Assembly: GCA_018660835.1 (NCBI GenBank)
Contig: JABJJN010000054.1
Span: 162,877-226,876 of the forward strand
Direction: 5' to 3'
DNA length: 64,000 nucleotides
Source: Gemmatimonadota bacterium
Lineage (GTDB): Bacteria; Latescibacterota; UBA2968; UBA8231
Shown: positions 26,778-36,171 of the stretch, piece after piece
Layout: the number at the start of each line of letters is the position of its first letter
Position numbering within the stretch: the first letter of the stretch is position 1
The notes under the pieces: model-generated
Told to the model about the DNA's origin: nothing
Databases searched by the model: none
The model's input: only the letters and a program-made list of their open reading frames with translations
Made by a program: the position numbers and the translations under genes

Positions 26778-28169
26778 ATGCTGCTGTTGAGAATTATCCG
26801 CAAAGAAATTGTTCACAACGTCCTCAGTTTTCGTTTTGCCGTGACCTATGTCCTGCTCTTCGTTGTGGTCGTTGTGTCCATGTTTCTCATGGGATCACAG
26901 CATCGGACGAAGGTCGATGAGTATATCCAGGCAGAGGCACAATTTACGTCTCAGATGGACGAGCTCGTCGCCATCCCGGATGCGAACGAACAATTCCAGA
27001 AGGTGACACAGGCGGATCTACCTGGGGCGCGGGCACCGCGTCCCTTGGCCGTTCTGGCTCGCGGCCTGGAAGGAAGTCTGCCGACGCAGGTTTCATCTCG
27101 AAGTCGCTTCGTCTTACGATCGAGTGACGATCGACTCGGGCGCAACGTTCTCTACGACGTATTCCAGACACCCGACTACGCCTACGTCGTAAACATCGTT
27201 CTTAGCCTGCTGGCTCTGCTGTTCGTCTTTGATTCCATCTGTGGAGAAAAGGAGCGGGGCACCCTGAAGGTGTTGTTGTCCAACTCGATTCCACGCGACA
27301 CTGTGCTATTGGCGAAGTGGATCGGGGGATATCTGTCGATTGTCACGCCCTTTCTTGTCGCGACTCTTGGTGGATTCGTCTATCTGTCCGTGTCGGGTGC
27401 ATTGGAATTGCGACCAGACGATGTGGTTCGCTTTGCCCTGATCACGACGATCTCGTTGCTCTACGTGGCCGTCTTCTTCAGTCTGGGTCTGTTTATCTCT
27501 GCTGCGACTCACCGTGGCTCGACTGCCTTGCTGTTGTCCTTGCTGGTTTGGATCGTCTGGATCCTCATCGTGCCAAATCTGGCCCCCATTACGGCGCGTC
27601 TCGTGGCACCGGTACCATCACGCCAGGTGATCGATGCCGAACAGCAAGCGATCGATCGTGAAGCGCAACTCCTGCAGGAATCCATTCGTAAACGCAAGGT
27701 ATATGGCGACCAAGAAGAGAGTGAGCGCATCCAACAGGACGCCGAACGCAAGCGGCGCAAACTTGATCAATTCTACAACGATCGCATGACACGGCAGGTC
27801 TCGTTCAGCCAGGGATTGGCGCGATTGTCGCCTTCTGCCAGCTATCTGTTCGCCGTGACGCGACTGGCGGGTACAGGACCGGTTCTGTTTGACCGATTCC
27901 GCGACGCCAACGATAGATTTCAGGAGGCACAGGACGACTGGCGCAACGATCTGTACAGATCGGGCAACGTCGAATTCACCCGCACCGGACCCCAGGTGAA
28001 AGACAAGAACTGGTTTGATCCAGATTCAATACCGCGCTTCCAGATTTATGCTGAGACTACATGGCAGGCCTTTGATGCTGCCATGTTCGATATCCTTCTG
28101 CTCGTCATCTTCGCCGTGCTTTTCTTCATGCTTTCCTTTGCGTTTTTCCTGCGCTACGACGTTACGTAG
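26778..28169 (+). CDS. ABC-2 type permease, first of a pair
   Basis: From ATG 26778 the 463-residue protein starts LLLRIIRKEIVHNVLSFRFA, the amphipathic entry helix of ABC-2 permeases. TM1 follows, then a long periplasmic segment (about 45-145) and a cluster of TMs (VVNIVLSLLALLFVFDSICG, YLSIVTPFLVATLGGFVYLS, LLYVAVFFSLGLFISAATHR, LLLSLLVWIVWILIVPNLAP). A second large charged coiled-coil loop (about 295-400) precedes the last TM. EKERGTLKVLLSNSIPRDTVL is the conserved cytoplasmic motif contacting the ATPase. Gene start is 11 bp after the lipoprotein stop. It is paralogous to the next gene. Confidence 0.9.
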   Translation: MLLLRIIRKEIVHNVLSFRFAVTYVLLFVVVVVSMFLMGSQHRTKVDEYIQAEAQFTSQMDELVAIPDANEQFQKVTQADLPGARAPRPLAVLARGLEGSLPTQVSSRSRFVLRSSDDRLGRNVLYDVFQTPDYAYVVNIVLSLLALLFVFDSICGEKERGTLKVLLSNSIPRDTVLLAKWIGGYLSIVTPFLVATLGGFVYLSVSGALELRPDDVVRFALITTISLLYVAVFFSLGLFISAATHRGSTALLLSLLVWIVWILIVPNLAPITARLVAPVPSRQVIDAEQQAIDREAQLLQESIRKRKVYGDQEESERIQQDAERKRRKLDQFYNDRMTRQVSFSQGLARLSPSASYLFAVTRLAGTGPVLFDRFRDANDRFQEAQDDWRNDLYRSGNVEFTRTGPQVKDKNWFDPDSIPRFQIYAETTWQAFDAAMFDILLLVIFAVLFFMLSFAFFLRYDVT

Positions 28170-28191
28170 CGCCTGACAGACCAGGCCATCT

Positions 28192-29598
28192 ATGCTGCTG
28201 CATATCGTTCGCAAAGAACTCCTTGATCAGTTGCGCTCACTGCGTTTCGCTATCGCGTGCGCCGTCTGTCTACTGGTGATGTTGCTGAGCTGTGTTGTGC
28301 TCACTCGAGACTACGGTGAGGCGTTGTCGACATACAACATGAACCGTGTCATGCACCGCAACGAACTCGAGCAACGCACTCAGATCTGGTCCGTCAACGA
28401 GGGAATGACCGTTGATCGACCGCTGAATCTGATGAATACCATGGTCAGGGGCCTGTCTCAGGAACTGACGGAAAGTGTGAAGATTCAGCCCGGCAACCGA
28501 CTGGATTTCCCCGAGTCCTGGGATGGCAATCCCGTCCTACCGCTGTTTCCTGCGGTCGACTTCGTCTTCATCGTCGGCGTCATCGTCTCCCTGTTGGCGC
28601 TGGCCTTTGGCTACGACGCCGTATCCGGTGAGGCCGAGTCGGGTGTGCTCAAACTCCTGCTCTCCTATAGCGTACCTCGAGACTTGGTTCTGCTTGGAAA
28701 GTGGATCGGTGGATATCTCGCGCTCATCGCACCTTTCACCGTCTCCTTCCTGCTTGCTTTGCTCTTGATGCTGCTGTTTCCCGAAGTCGAGCCGGACCTG
28801 GACAGTTCGCTGTCTCTGCTCGCACTGTTCTGTCTGGCTCTGCTGTATCTGGCGGCGATCTTTTCCCTCGGTCTATTCATCAGTAGCAGGACGCGACTCG
28901 CGTCGACGTCGATCACCGTCTTGCTGCTGTTGTGGGTCGCCTTTGTCCTGGCTCTGCCGAACATGGCTCCCTATGCGGTATCACAGATTGTGCCGATTCC
29001 ATCGCAGGAGAGTGTGAGGCGAGAGAAGGCGGCGATCCAGCAGGACTGGAGTGAGCGTTTCCAGACGATCTGGCGTGAGGAGCAGGAAAAGCAAGGCCGC
29101 GATGATGTCTACGACGACGCTCTGCGACAGCGTTTTGATGACATGCGTCTGGAAATGGAGGCCGAGGTGCAGAAAATTTCTGACAACCAGACCGCCCAGG
29201 TCCGACACCAGATGCGCTGGTCGGCCATCATCGCGCGTATCTCACCGATGACTTCCTTCACCCTCGCGAGCCTCGATTTGGCGGCAGCTGGCATCACACA
29301 GGAGGAGAGATATGTCGATGCACTGCAGGCCTTTTCAGAAAAATGGGGCGTCTACGCCGAAGAGAAACAGGTAGACTTCCGTCGCGTGATGGAAGAGAAT
29401 CGTGGTCGCATGACGCAGGAACTGATGGAACAGTTCAACAATGTGGATCTGAGCGATGCGCCACAGTTCCAGTTCTCGCATATGCCTGTCGAGGATCGAC
29501 TGACACTCGTCTATCCCGATCTACTGCTTCTTGTGCTGTGGAATGTCATTTTCTTCATGGGCGCCTGGCTTTCCTTCGTTCGCTACGACGTACAGTAG
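28192..29598 (+). CDS. ABC-2 type permease, second of a pair
   Basis: This 468-residue paralogue of the preceding gene has the same plan: entry helix LLHIVRKELLDQLRSLRFAI, periplasmic segment, EAESGVLKLLLSYSVPRDLV coupling motif and matching TMs (WIGGYLALIAPFTVSFLLAL, ALLYLAAIFSLGLFISSRTR, LLLLWVAFVLALPNMAPYAV). A long acidic/basic coiled-coil loop (about 285-370) and a final TM ending SFVRYDVQ complete it. The two permeases probably form a heterodimer served by the single ATPase. It begins 22 bp downstream of the first permease. A short overlapping hairpin region follows the stop (29621-29643). Confidence 0.9.
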   Translation: MLLHIVRKELLDQLRSLRFAIACAVCLLVMLLSCVVLTRDYGEALSTYNMNRVMHRNELEQRTQIWSVNEGMTVDRPLNLMNTMVRGLSQELTESVKIQPGNRLDFPESWDGNPVLPLFPAVDFVFIVGVIVSLLALAFGYDAVSGEAESGVLKLLLSYSVPRDLVLLGKWIGGYLALIAPFTVSFLLALLLMLLFPEVEPDLDSSLSLLALFCLALLYLAAIFSLGLFISSRTRLASTSITVLLLLWVAFVLALPNMAPYAVSQIVPIPSQESVRREKAAIQQDWSERFQTIWREEQEKQGRDDVYDDALRQRFDDMRLEMEAEVQKISDNQTAQVRHQMRWSAIIARISPMTSFTLASLDLAAAGITQEERYVDALQAFSEKWGVYAEEKQVDFRRVMEENRGRMTQELMEQFNNVDLSDAPQFQFSHMPVEDRLTLVYPDLLLLVLWNVIFFMGAWLSFVRYDVQ

Positions 29599-29620
29599 GT
29601 CGCCCTGTCTCTAAGGCGAC

Positions 29621-29643
29621 TAGTCTAAGGAGACTAAATCTCC
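29621..29643. repeat. overlapping short inverted repeats after the ABC-2 operon
   Basis: TAGTCT-AAGG-AGACTA (29621-29636) and GGAGA-CTAAA-TCTCC (29629-29643) overlap, so only one hairpin can form at a time. No T run follows. The rest of the 196-bp gap to the acidic-protein gene shows no clear promoter. Confidence 0.35.
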
Positions 29644-29794
29644 AGTTGGCGTTATCTCTTTGGTGCGTCCTTTGCACGATTTCACTATAGGACATCCTGC
29701 GTGGTTAGCTTCTACGTTGCGGTAGAGGACGTTACGGGATTACCTTCGGCCATCGCATTGTTCCTGTCAGAATCCCACCTCCAGACCCGGTAGC

Positions 29795-32521
29795 ATGGCC
29801 AAGAGCTCCAGCGACGGTCTCGCCCGTCTACAGAACGAGAGTCGCATTCCTGCTACCACCTGGCGGCAGTGGTGTAATCTGCTGAAGATGGACCCTCTCG
29901 AGGCCATCGACGTGTGGGAGGAGATTTGCCATCCGATTATGGTGGCAAATGGCAAGACACCCGAAATCCCTTACATCCTGCAACTGCGCTCGGGTCGTCT
30001 CGACCTCGACATCTTCGAATTCAAAGAAGAGGTCGCCAAGGTCCTGCACTTCATGACCTTCATCTACAGCCTCAATGACGATCGACTGACAAAGGGTAAG
30101 ATCAAGACTGCTTTGCTCAAGCTGTATCGGACAACGAGCCAACGTGTCGTCTCTGATCGACCGCGCGACTACATCGAACGTTTCATCGCCGACGCCTGTG
30201 CCCTGGTTATCGTCGCCAAGATTCTCAAGGGCGCCAACATCACCCTCACCAGTGTTCTAAAACCCGTGATCGACGGGGCTGCGTCCCTGCCGCAGGTGCT
30301 TCAGCTTGGTCTCAAATCTCTTGAGCCAGGCGATCTATCTGATTCGATCCGCGAGTTTTTTGATGATCCCTTCCTCAATCCCAATGCGGCCGCTGCAGCG
30401 TCGAAGGTAGTTGAGAATCAGGAGGAGGATGAAGAAGTCAACGAGGTTGAGGCGTCCGAGGTTGGTTCAGCAAACACCGATGAATACGATGATGATGACG
30501 ATGATGACGATGATGACGATGAGGAGGACGAAGAGGAGGAGGACGACGATGAAGATGACGACGATGAAGATGACGACGATGAAGATGACGACGATGATGA
30601 CGATGACGATGATGACGATGACGATGATGATGATGACGAGCAGGAGGTCGACGCGTCTGACGACTATGATGATGACGATGATGATGACGAGGAGGACGTA
30701 GCAGCGATCGACACGGTCCTGCTGAAATTCAAGACGGCAATTCACGCTCTCTACGAGGCGGAGGACTTTTCCGGAGGGTCTGCGGAAGATGACGACGAAG
30801 CCGAAGGCGAGAGCCCTTTGGTGAAACGACTGAAGATCATCGCCGCATTCAATCCGCTGCGAGCGACGATCCCTTCCATGGAGGAAGCGCAGAAAATCGC
30901 CATGCGCCTTGAGCGTGCTCGTAACGCCGGACGCCATCGTCCCGCTCTGAATGCGCCGGCTGCACCTGCGAAAGCGGCTGCGGGAGGTGGAGGCAAAGCC
31001 GGCGGCGGTGGGAAAAGTGCTGGCGGTGGAAAGAGTGGTGGCGGTGGTGCGACCGTCATCAAGGGCGGTGGTGGCGGAACCAGTGCAGCCACGTCGGCGG
31101 GTGGTGGTGGTGGAAGTGGCGAAGCGCCAACAGCGGGTCCCCGTCCTACACCGCGCTCCGACGGCAAAGGCTCGGACAGAGTCGATATGAACAAGGTCGA
31201 AGGGGTCACCGTTGAACCGACGGACTTCGTCGATGCGGCGGATGTCACATTTGGTGAATTCAGCGAGCGTCTGAAACAGGTGTGCAACGGCTTGGCCAGT
31301 GTCGAGTCAGCAGATCAGATCGTCTGGAGTCTGTTTGTCGACCCCGCCGGTGCCATCGGGGATGTTCCCGGTCTTGCACGGGCCCTTACCCGTGAGAACA
31401 CACCAACCTTCAAGGCCTATACCGTCATTCGCATGGCGGCGCAGTTCATGGGGCTGAAAAATCTGCTAACGGTCTCCGATCAGGCTCTAAAAAAAGAGCG
31501 CAATTTCACAGTTGAGTTGAATCAGCTATTCAACTACGTGAAGAACTCGAATCGCGAGATCCAACCTGATACTCGACAGGTCTCACCACTGGCAAAGGTC
31601 CTCGACCATGCGGCGAGCGCCCTGGTTCGGTTGGAAGCACTGCGGGTGAATGTCGAATTCGCCGAGACTCACGGTGAGCAGTACACGCGTGAGGCAGTCA
31701 TCGTCTATTTCGAGGAAGCTCTGCGTCAGATTACGGATGAGACGGATCGTGACATACTCAACCTCGCACGCGAGCGCGCCGATGCGGATACGGCAACGAT
31801 GCTTGCCTCCCACGAAGCGCAGGAATTTGTCGATTCGATCCTGAAGACGAGTCGGGGCTTCGCCATGGAATTGGTTGCGGAAGACCACGCTGCATCAGAA
31901 GAGAAACTACAGGCCGCGCTGGCTGCAGCGCCGCTGACCTTCGAAGGGGCAGAACCTTCGCAAGCGGGTGACGTCCCCGTCGAATTGCTGAAGCCCAGTG
32001 ACCTGGGAGCGATCTACGACGAGACGGCGAAGCATATCTGTGGCCAGGTCTGGGCGGTGCTGACAGCGGTGCATCAGCCTGAAAAGGTCGTCCCGCAGAT
32101 CCTGGACATGCTGCGCGAGGTTCTGATGGCCTGTTTCCGTTTCAAACCGGAGAAACGGCGTCATCAGGACAATGCTCGTCTGGCCTTGTCCGTTGTCAGT
32201 CTCGATAAGGTCTCTGGAAATGCGAATCTCAAGGATCTCTACGTTCGCGTCAGCGACGATGGACAGATGCACTACGTAGATGACTACGAAGACGGCACAT
32301 TCGTAGATCTCTTTGAACTGCGCGAATACAAGCCCGCCCGACTTGCCTCGGCGGCAAAGAAAGAGGCCGAGGCAAATGACACGGAGGCCCTGCAGACGGG
32401 GCGGAAGTATCTGTGCACCGTGGGCAGGACGAATCGGCTCATCGGTGAGGCACCGGCAGACATCATCAATGGCTGTGTTCGCGACGACGCAGGTGCGACC
32501 AAGGTGTTCCCCGCCTTCTGA
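29795..32521 (+). CDS. 908-residue protein with Asp/Glu-rich and Gly-rich low-complexity tracts
   Basis: Unrecognised. The first 200 residues look like a folded helical domain (SRIPATTWRQWCNLLKMDPL, SGRLDLDIFEFKEEVAKVLH). Then comes a tract at residues 229-303 made almost only of Asp with some Glu, encoded by alternating GAT and GAC. A short helical stretch follows, then a Gly-rich linker (about 395-445) of GGGGK/GGGGG blocks with Ala, Ser and Lys. The C-terminal half (about 470-908) again looks folded and helical (LRQITDETDRDILNLARERA). There is no signal peptide, so it is probably cytoplasmic. The acidic tract could bind Ca2+, basic proteins or nucleic-acid-binding partners, but none of this is shown. 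It is a single gene in its own unit, with ATG 29795 chosen by the frame. Confidence 0.85.
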   Translation: MAKSSSDGLARLQNESRIPATTWRQWCNLLKMDPLEAIDVWEEICHPIMVANGKTPEIPYILQLRSGRLDLDIFEFKEEVAKVLHFMTFIYSLNDDRLTKGKIKTALLKLYRTTSQRVVSDRPRDYIERFIADACALVIVAKILKGANITLTSVLKPVIDGAASLPQVLQLGLKSLEPGDLSDSIREFFDDPFLNPNAAAAASKVVENQEEDEEVNEVEASEVGSANTDEYDDDDDDDDDDDEEDEEEEDDDEDDDDEDDDDEDDDDDDDDDDDDDDDDDDEQEVDASDDYDDDDDDDEEDVAAIDTVLLKFKTAIHALYEAEDFSGGSAEDDDEAEGESPLVKRLKIIAAFNPLRATIPSMEEAQKIAMRLERARNAGRHRPALNAPAAPAKAAAGGGGKAGGGGKSAGGGKSGGGGATVIKGGGGGTSAATSAGGGGGSGEAPTAGPRPTPRSDGKGSDRVDMNKVEGVTVEPTDFVDAADVTFGEFSERLKQVCNGLASVESADQIVWSLFVDPAGAIGDVPGLARALTRENTPTFKAYTVIRMAAQFMGLKNLLTVSDQALKKERNFTVELNQLFNYVKNSNREIQPDTRQVSPLAKVLDHAASALVRLEALRVNVEFAETHGEQYTREAVIVYFEEALRQITDETDRDILNLARERADADTATMLASHEAQEFVDSILKTSRGFAMELVAEDHAASEEKLQAALAAAPLTFEGAEPSQAGDVPVELLKPSDLGAIYDETAKHICGQVWAVLTAVHQPEKVVPQILDMLREVLMACFRFKPEKRRHQDNARLALSVVSLDKVSGNANLKDLYVRVSDDGQMHYVDDYEDGTFVDLFELREYKPARLASAAKKEAEANDTEALQTGRKYLCTVGRTNRLIGEAPADIINGCVRDDAGATKVFPAF

Positions 32522-32620
32522 GTGACTTAGCTTCTCGCAGCAACTTGGAATCTTCCTCTGACCTTCGCATACGTGCGGCATCGCATAATACATGCGCATC
32601 GCCGCCCGCTGGAGTTTGCC

Positions 32621-33685
32621 ATGTCCGCTGAAATCGGATTCGCCGTCGTTGGCCTGGGTATGGGTCGTCATCACTGTAAGGCAGTGCAGAGTGCGCCTGG
32701 GGCTCGACTCGTCGGCGTCTGTGATCTGGACCCAGAACGTCTGGCGCCTGCAGCCGAGGAGTATGACTGCAAGGCCTGGAATCGTCTCGATGAACTGTTG
32801 GCCGATGATGCTGTCGATGTCGTCAACATTGCCACCCCGTCTGGAACCCACGTAGAGCTCGCGCTGAAAGTCGCAGCTGCGGGTAAGCACTTGATTGTCG
32901 AGAAACCGGCGGACATTCGCGTCGATCGCATCGACGAGTTGATCGCCGCTGTCGACAAGGCGGGCGTCAAGGCGGCAGGTATTTTCCAGTCACGACTTGA
33001 TCCGCTCAATGGGCAGATCCGTGATGCCGTTGCCGATGGCAAACTTGGAAATCTGATCGGCGTACACGGCCATCTGCCCTGGTATCGCAAACAGGCCTAC
33101 TACGATGGTGACCACGGGTCGTGGAAGGGCACGTGGGATATGGACGGTGGTGGTTCGTTGATGAATCAGGGCGTCCACACAGTGGATCTGCTGCAATGGT
33201 TCGCCGGGCCTGTCGCCTCGGTGATGGGGATGTTCGGTGTCTTTGCCCATGATATCGAGGCTGAGGATCAAGCTGTCGCACTGCTGAAGTTCGAGTGCGG
33301 TGCCATTGGCACCCTGTTCACCACGACATGTGCTTTCCCTGGCTTCGACCAGCGCATCATGCTCTATGGCAGTGAAGGCTCCGTCAGCAAACGCGAAGGG
33401 GCGCTCGATGGCTGGAAGCTGATCAATGACGAAGATGGCTCGCAGGAAGCGCAAATGCTGGAGAGTTTCGGTCTAAAGGCAGACAAGAAGAGCGGCTCTG
33501 CCGACCCGCTGGCTGTGAGCTTTGATGGCCATACACAGATCGTCATCGACCTGATGGATGCGATCCGTGAAGGGCGTGATCCGCATATCAGCCTGGACAG
33601 TGCGCGTCATGCGGTTGAGATCATCAACGCGATCTATGAATCCGGTCGAACAGGCAAGGAAGTAACGCTCGGCAAGGGAGCCTAG
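32621..33685 (+). CDS. Gfo/Idh/MocA-family oxidoreductase
   Basis: The 354-residue protein has the N-terminal NAD(P) Rossmann motif VVGLGMGRHH, the family hallmark VEKPADI and NQGVHTVDLLQW, which supplies the catalytic His/Asp region. Members oxidise or reduce sugars, inositols and related compounds. ATG 32621 follows GGAG; the upstream extension to 32573 is unsupported. The acetamidase-like gene begins 4 bp after the stop, so the two are coupled. The substrate is unknown. Confidence 0.93.
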   Translation: MSAEIGFAVVGLGMGRHHCKAVQSAPGARLVGVCDLDPERLAPAAEEYDCKAWNRLDELLADDAVDVVNIATPSGTHVELALKVAAAGKHLIVEKPADIRVDRIDELIAAVDKAGVKAAGIFQSRLDPLNGQIRDAVADGKLGNLIGVHGHLPWYRKQAYYDGDHGSWKGTWDMDGGGSLMNQGVHTVDLLQWFAGPVASVMGMFGVFAHDIEAEDQAVALLKFECGAIGTLFTTTCAFPGFDQRIMLYGSEGSVSKREGALDGWKLINDEDGSQEAQMLESFGLKADKKSGSADPLAVSFDGHTQIVIDLMDAIREGRDPHISLDSARHAVEIINAIYESGRTGKEVTLGKGA

Positions 33686-33689
33686 ACCG

Positions 33690-34643
33690 ATGGCACATCA
33701 CGACTTCTCACCGACCCACTACCACACGACGATTGGATGGCATGATCCAGTTCTGGAGATCGACTCGGGTGACACGGTTGCCACGACGACAGTCGATGCG
33801 CGTGGACGGGATCATTCCGGCGAGCGCGTGACCCCGCGCGGCAATCCGCAGACAGGCCCCTTCTACATTCGTGGCGCTGAGGAGGGGGACACCCTCATTG
33901 TTCGTTTCGATCAACTGAAGCCAAATCGGCCCTGGGGTTGGACTGGCGGTCAGGTGGCGGCCAACGTCGTGGATCCCGGTTTTCGACCGGTTTTCACTGA
34001 TGACCCAAAGCCACAATTCGACGATGACAGTAACCCAAGCTTCCTGTGGGATGTCGATATCGACGCGGGCACCGTCCAGCTGGCGACCGGTGATGGCCCT
34101 ATGACAAAGACACCCATCAAGCTCGATCCAATGGTCGGCTGTTTCGGTGTGGCTCCCGCCGGCGGGCAGGCGATTTCGACGGCAACGTCCTCGACCAACG
34201 GTGGCAACATGGACTATCGTGGGTTCCGGCAGGGCGTCGAAGTGCAATTCCCCGTGTACGCCCCGGGCGCGCTCTTTCACCTGGGCGATGGACATGCTGC
34301 GCAGGGAGATGGCGAGATCGTCGGCACGGGTGTTGAGATCTCCTTTGACGTGAAATTCTCAGTTGAACTGATCAAGGGGCGAACCATCTACTGGCCGCGG
34401 GCAATCGACGAGACATGGATGATGACGGTCGGCAATGCTCGTCCACTGGACCAATGCGTACAACACGCCACGACGGAGATGCTCGCCTGGCTCACCAGTG
34501 ATGAGATCGGGCTCGAGGCGCGAACGGCGCACCATTTCCTAGGGCAGTGCGTTGAATACGATCTGGGGAATATCTTCGATCCAGCCTACACCATGGTGTG
34601 CAAGGTGCGGCGTGAGCAGGTAGAGGCTTTGCGTAGAAGCTGA
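33690..34643 (+). CDS. acetamidase/formamidase-family protein
   Basis: A 317-residue FmdA/AmdA-family protein: NPQTGPFYIRGAEEGDTL near the start, GCFGVAPAGGQ, the GGNMDYRGFRQG core, and APGALFHLGDGHAAQGDGEI, which carries the metal-binding residues of the family. These enzymes hydrolyse short amides to acid and ammonia. GGGAG precedes the ATG. It is 4 bp downstream of the oxidoreductase and meets the GlmU-like gene convergently 20 bp on. Confidence 0.92.
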   Translation: MAHHDFSPTHYHTTIGWHDPVLEIDSGDTVATTTVDARGRDHSGERVTPRGNPQTGPFYIRGAEEGDTLIVRFDQLKPNRPWGWTGGQVAANVVDPGFRPVFTDDPKPQFDDDSNPSFLWDVDIDAGTVQLATGDGPMTKTPIKLDPMVGCFGVAPAGGQAISTATSSTNGGNMDYRGFRQGVEVQFPVYAPGALFHLGDGHAAQGDGEIVGTGVEISFDVKFSVELIKGRTIYWPRAIDETWMMTVGNARPLDQCVQHATTEMLAWLTSDEIGLEARTAHHFLGQCVEYDLGNIFDPAYTMVCKVRREQVEALRRS

Positions 34644-34663
34644 ACCCTACCGGCGGGCCTAGG

Positions 34664-36169
34664 CTAGTCGAGAGGGGCGATGGAGTCGAGGCCTTCAGGT
34701 TGGGGCAGCACATAGCGGACGGGCTGAACTGAACCGTCACGCCGCAACACGCGGTGCACGTGGCGGCTTTTGATCACTGAGTGCTCGATGGTCACATCGT
34801 CATCGACCTGACAGCCGTAGAGGTAACTGGTGCCCTTGATGGTGACGCCCTTGCCCACACGCATGGGGTGTGTGTCGCTGCCTGTCATCAATACGCCAGA
34901 CTCGATGCGGCTGCCCTCGCCCAGATCGAGATTGCCTTTCAGTACGCTGCGAGCCAATACCTGAGATCCGGCGCGCAGGTGCATCGTCTGTTCAGGATAG
35001 GTGCTGAGTTCGACACCTGGGCCGATCTGGACACCCTCCCCAAGCAGAACGCCCCCAGAGAGGCGACAGCGGTCGCCCAGGTGGACTTTCGGGGCCAACT
35101 GCACGCCGGCACCGACCTGCACGCCTTTACCAATGACGATATCGAGAGGCCCGCTGCGTTCATCGAGCGCGATGATCTGATCGATGACATCGTCATCGAG
35201 AAAGAAGTCCTCCTCATCAACAATGGTGACAATATCCATGAGACGTTCGTAGGATCGTCTTGTCGCGATCGTCTCCATCTGTCGCCAGACACTCTTGACG
35301 TTGAAGCCCAGGATTTCCTCTTCGCTGACGGCGGGGACGGCACGCACGATCAGGCCATTGCGATTGAATATCTCCACCAAGTCGGTGAGCATTAGCTCGC
35401 CCTGCACATTGTCTGTGTCCATGGCACCGATATGCTCACGCAGAGCAGACTCTCGGAAGGCAACGACGAGGGTGTTGATTTCGTTGATATGGAGCAGTTC
35501 GTCACGGGTGAATGTGAAACTCTGCCCCTTGTAGTCGAGTTGCTCGCTGCCGCCGATGGGTAATCCGAGAATATCCTTGTGTTCTTTGATGGCGACCACC
35601 CGTCCCGCGTCCTCACCTGTCGGCGAGCCTTGAGCATCGACATCGGGTACGCGAACGATTCTGCCGTAGTAGTTGCTTTCCGCCGCACCGTCGTACAGCC
35701 CGGTGAGAACCATCATGTCGCATGACTGGGCCTCGAAGTCCTGGCGGAATTGGGCGACGACTCGCTGTGTCAGCAAACCCATGTCACCGGGAAAGACGTA
35801 GACCGTGCGGTCACCGGAGTCGAACTGCTCGAGAGCGACGCGAACAGCGTCTCCCGTGCCGCCGGGTAGACCGAGGACTGGACTCTCCTGATAGGCGAAG
35901 CTTCTGCCCTCACGGGCGTCAAGGGTGCGGGCGACTTCCTCGCCTTTGATCCCAACGACGATCACCTGATTGGGACTCTCAACACCCTTGGCGACGGCGT
36001 CGGCGACCCGCTGGACCGTGGGGCGTCCCCAGATTTCGTGGAGCATCTTGGACGTCGCAGAGCGGATGCGTTTGCCGTGACCTGCGGCCAGCACGATCCC
36101 CAGGCGTGGATTGTCCGCAGCCAGAGGCCGCTGCAGTTGTTCAAGAAGTCTTCGCGTGTCAGTGGCCAC
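34664..36169 (-). CDS. GlmU-like nucleotidyltransferase with left-handed beta-helix tail
   Basis: GTG 36169 lies two bases after the ppk1 stop and gives 501 residues. Residues 23-46 (LGIVLAAGHGKRIRSATSKM) are the nucleotidyltransferase signature, followed by PGGTGDAVRVAL and FPGDMGLLT, as in GlmU and related sugar-nucleotide pyrophosphorylases. The second half has hexapeptide repeats of a left-handed beta-helix (VIGKGVQVGAGVQLAPKVHL, DLGEGSRIESGVLM). The HLxYxGD motif and full acetyltransferase domain of GlmU are not seen, so the glucosamine-1-phosphate acetyltransferase activity is doubtful. The sugar substrate is not determined. The 2-bp spacing implies translational coupling with polyphosphate kinase. 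Confidence 0.82.
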   Translation of the reverse strand: MATDTRRLLEQLQRPLAADNPRLGIVLAAGHGKRIRSATSKMLHEIWGRPTVQRVADAVAKGVESPNQVIVVGIKGEEVARTLDAREGRSFAYQESPVLGLPGGTGDAVRVALEQFDSGDRTVYVFPGDMGLLTQRVVAQFRQDFEAQSCDMMVLTGLYDGAAESNYYGRIVRVPDVDAQGSPTGEDAGRVVAIKEHKDILGLPIGGSEQLDYKGQSFTFTRDELLHINEINTLVVAFRESALREHIGAMDTDNVQGELMLTDLVEIFNRNGLIVRAVPAVSEEEILGFNVKSVWRQMETIATRRSYERLMDIVTIVDEEDFFLDDDVIDQIIALDERSGPLDIVIGKGVQVGAGVQLAPKVHLGDRCRLSGGVLLGEGVQIGPGVELSTYPEQTMHLRAGSQVLARSVLKGNLDLGEGSRIESGVLMTGSDTHPMRVGKGVTIKGTSYLYGCQVDDDVTIEHSVIKSRHVHRVLRRDGSVQPVRYVLPQPEGLDSIAPLD

Positions 36170-36171
36170 GA

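Noticed and set aside
30411..30937. Low-complexity frames opposite and beside the Asp tract (Met/Thr-rich plus frame, Val/Ile-rich minus frame)
   Set aside because: They are the other readings of the GATGAC repeat within the acidic-protein gene.
34664..36169. Full GlmU
   Set aside because: The acetyltransferase signature of GlmU is not seen in the shorter beta-helix tail.
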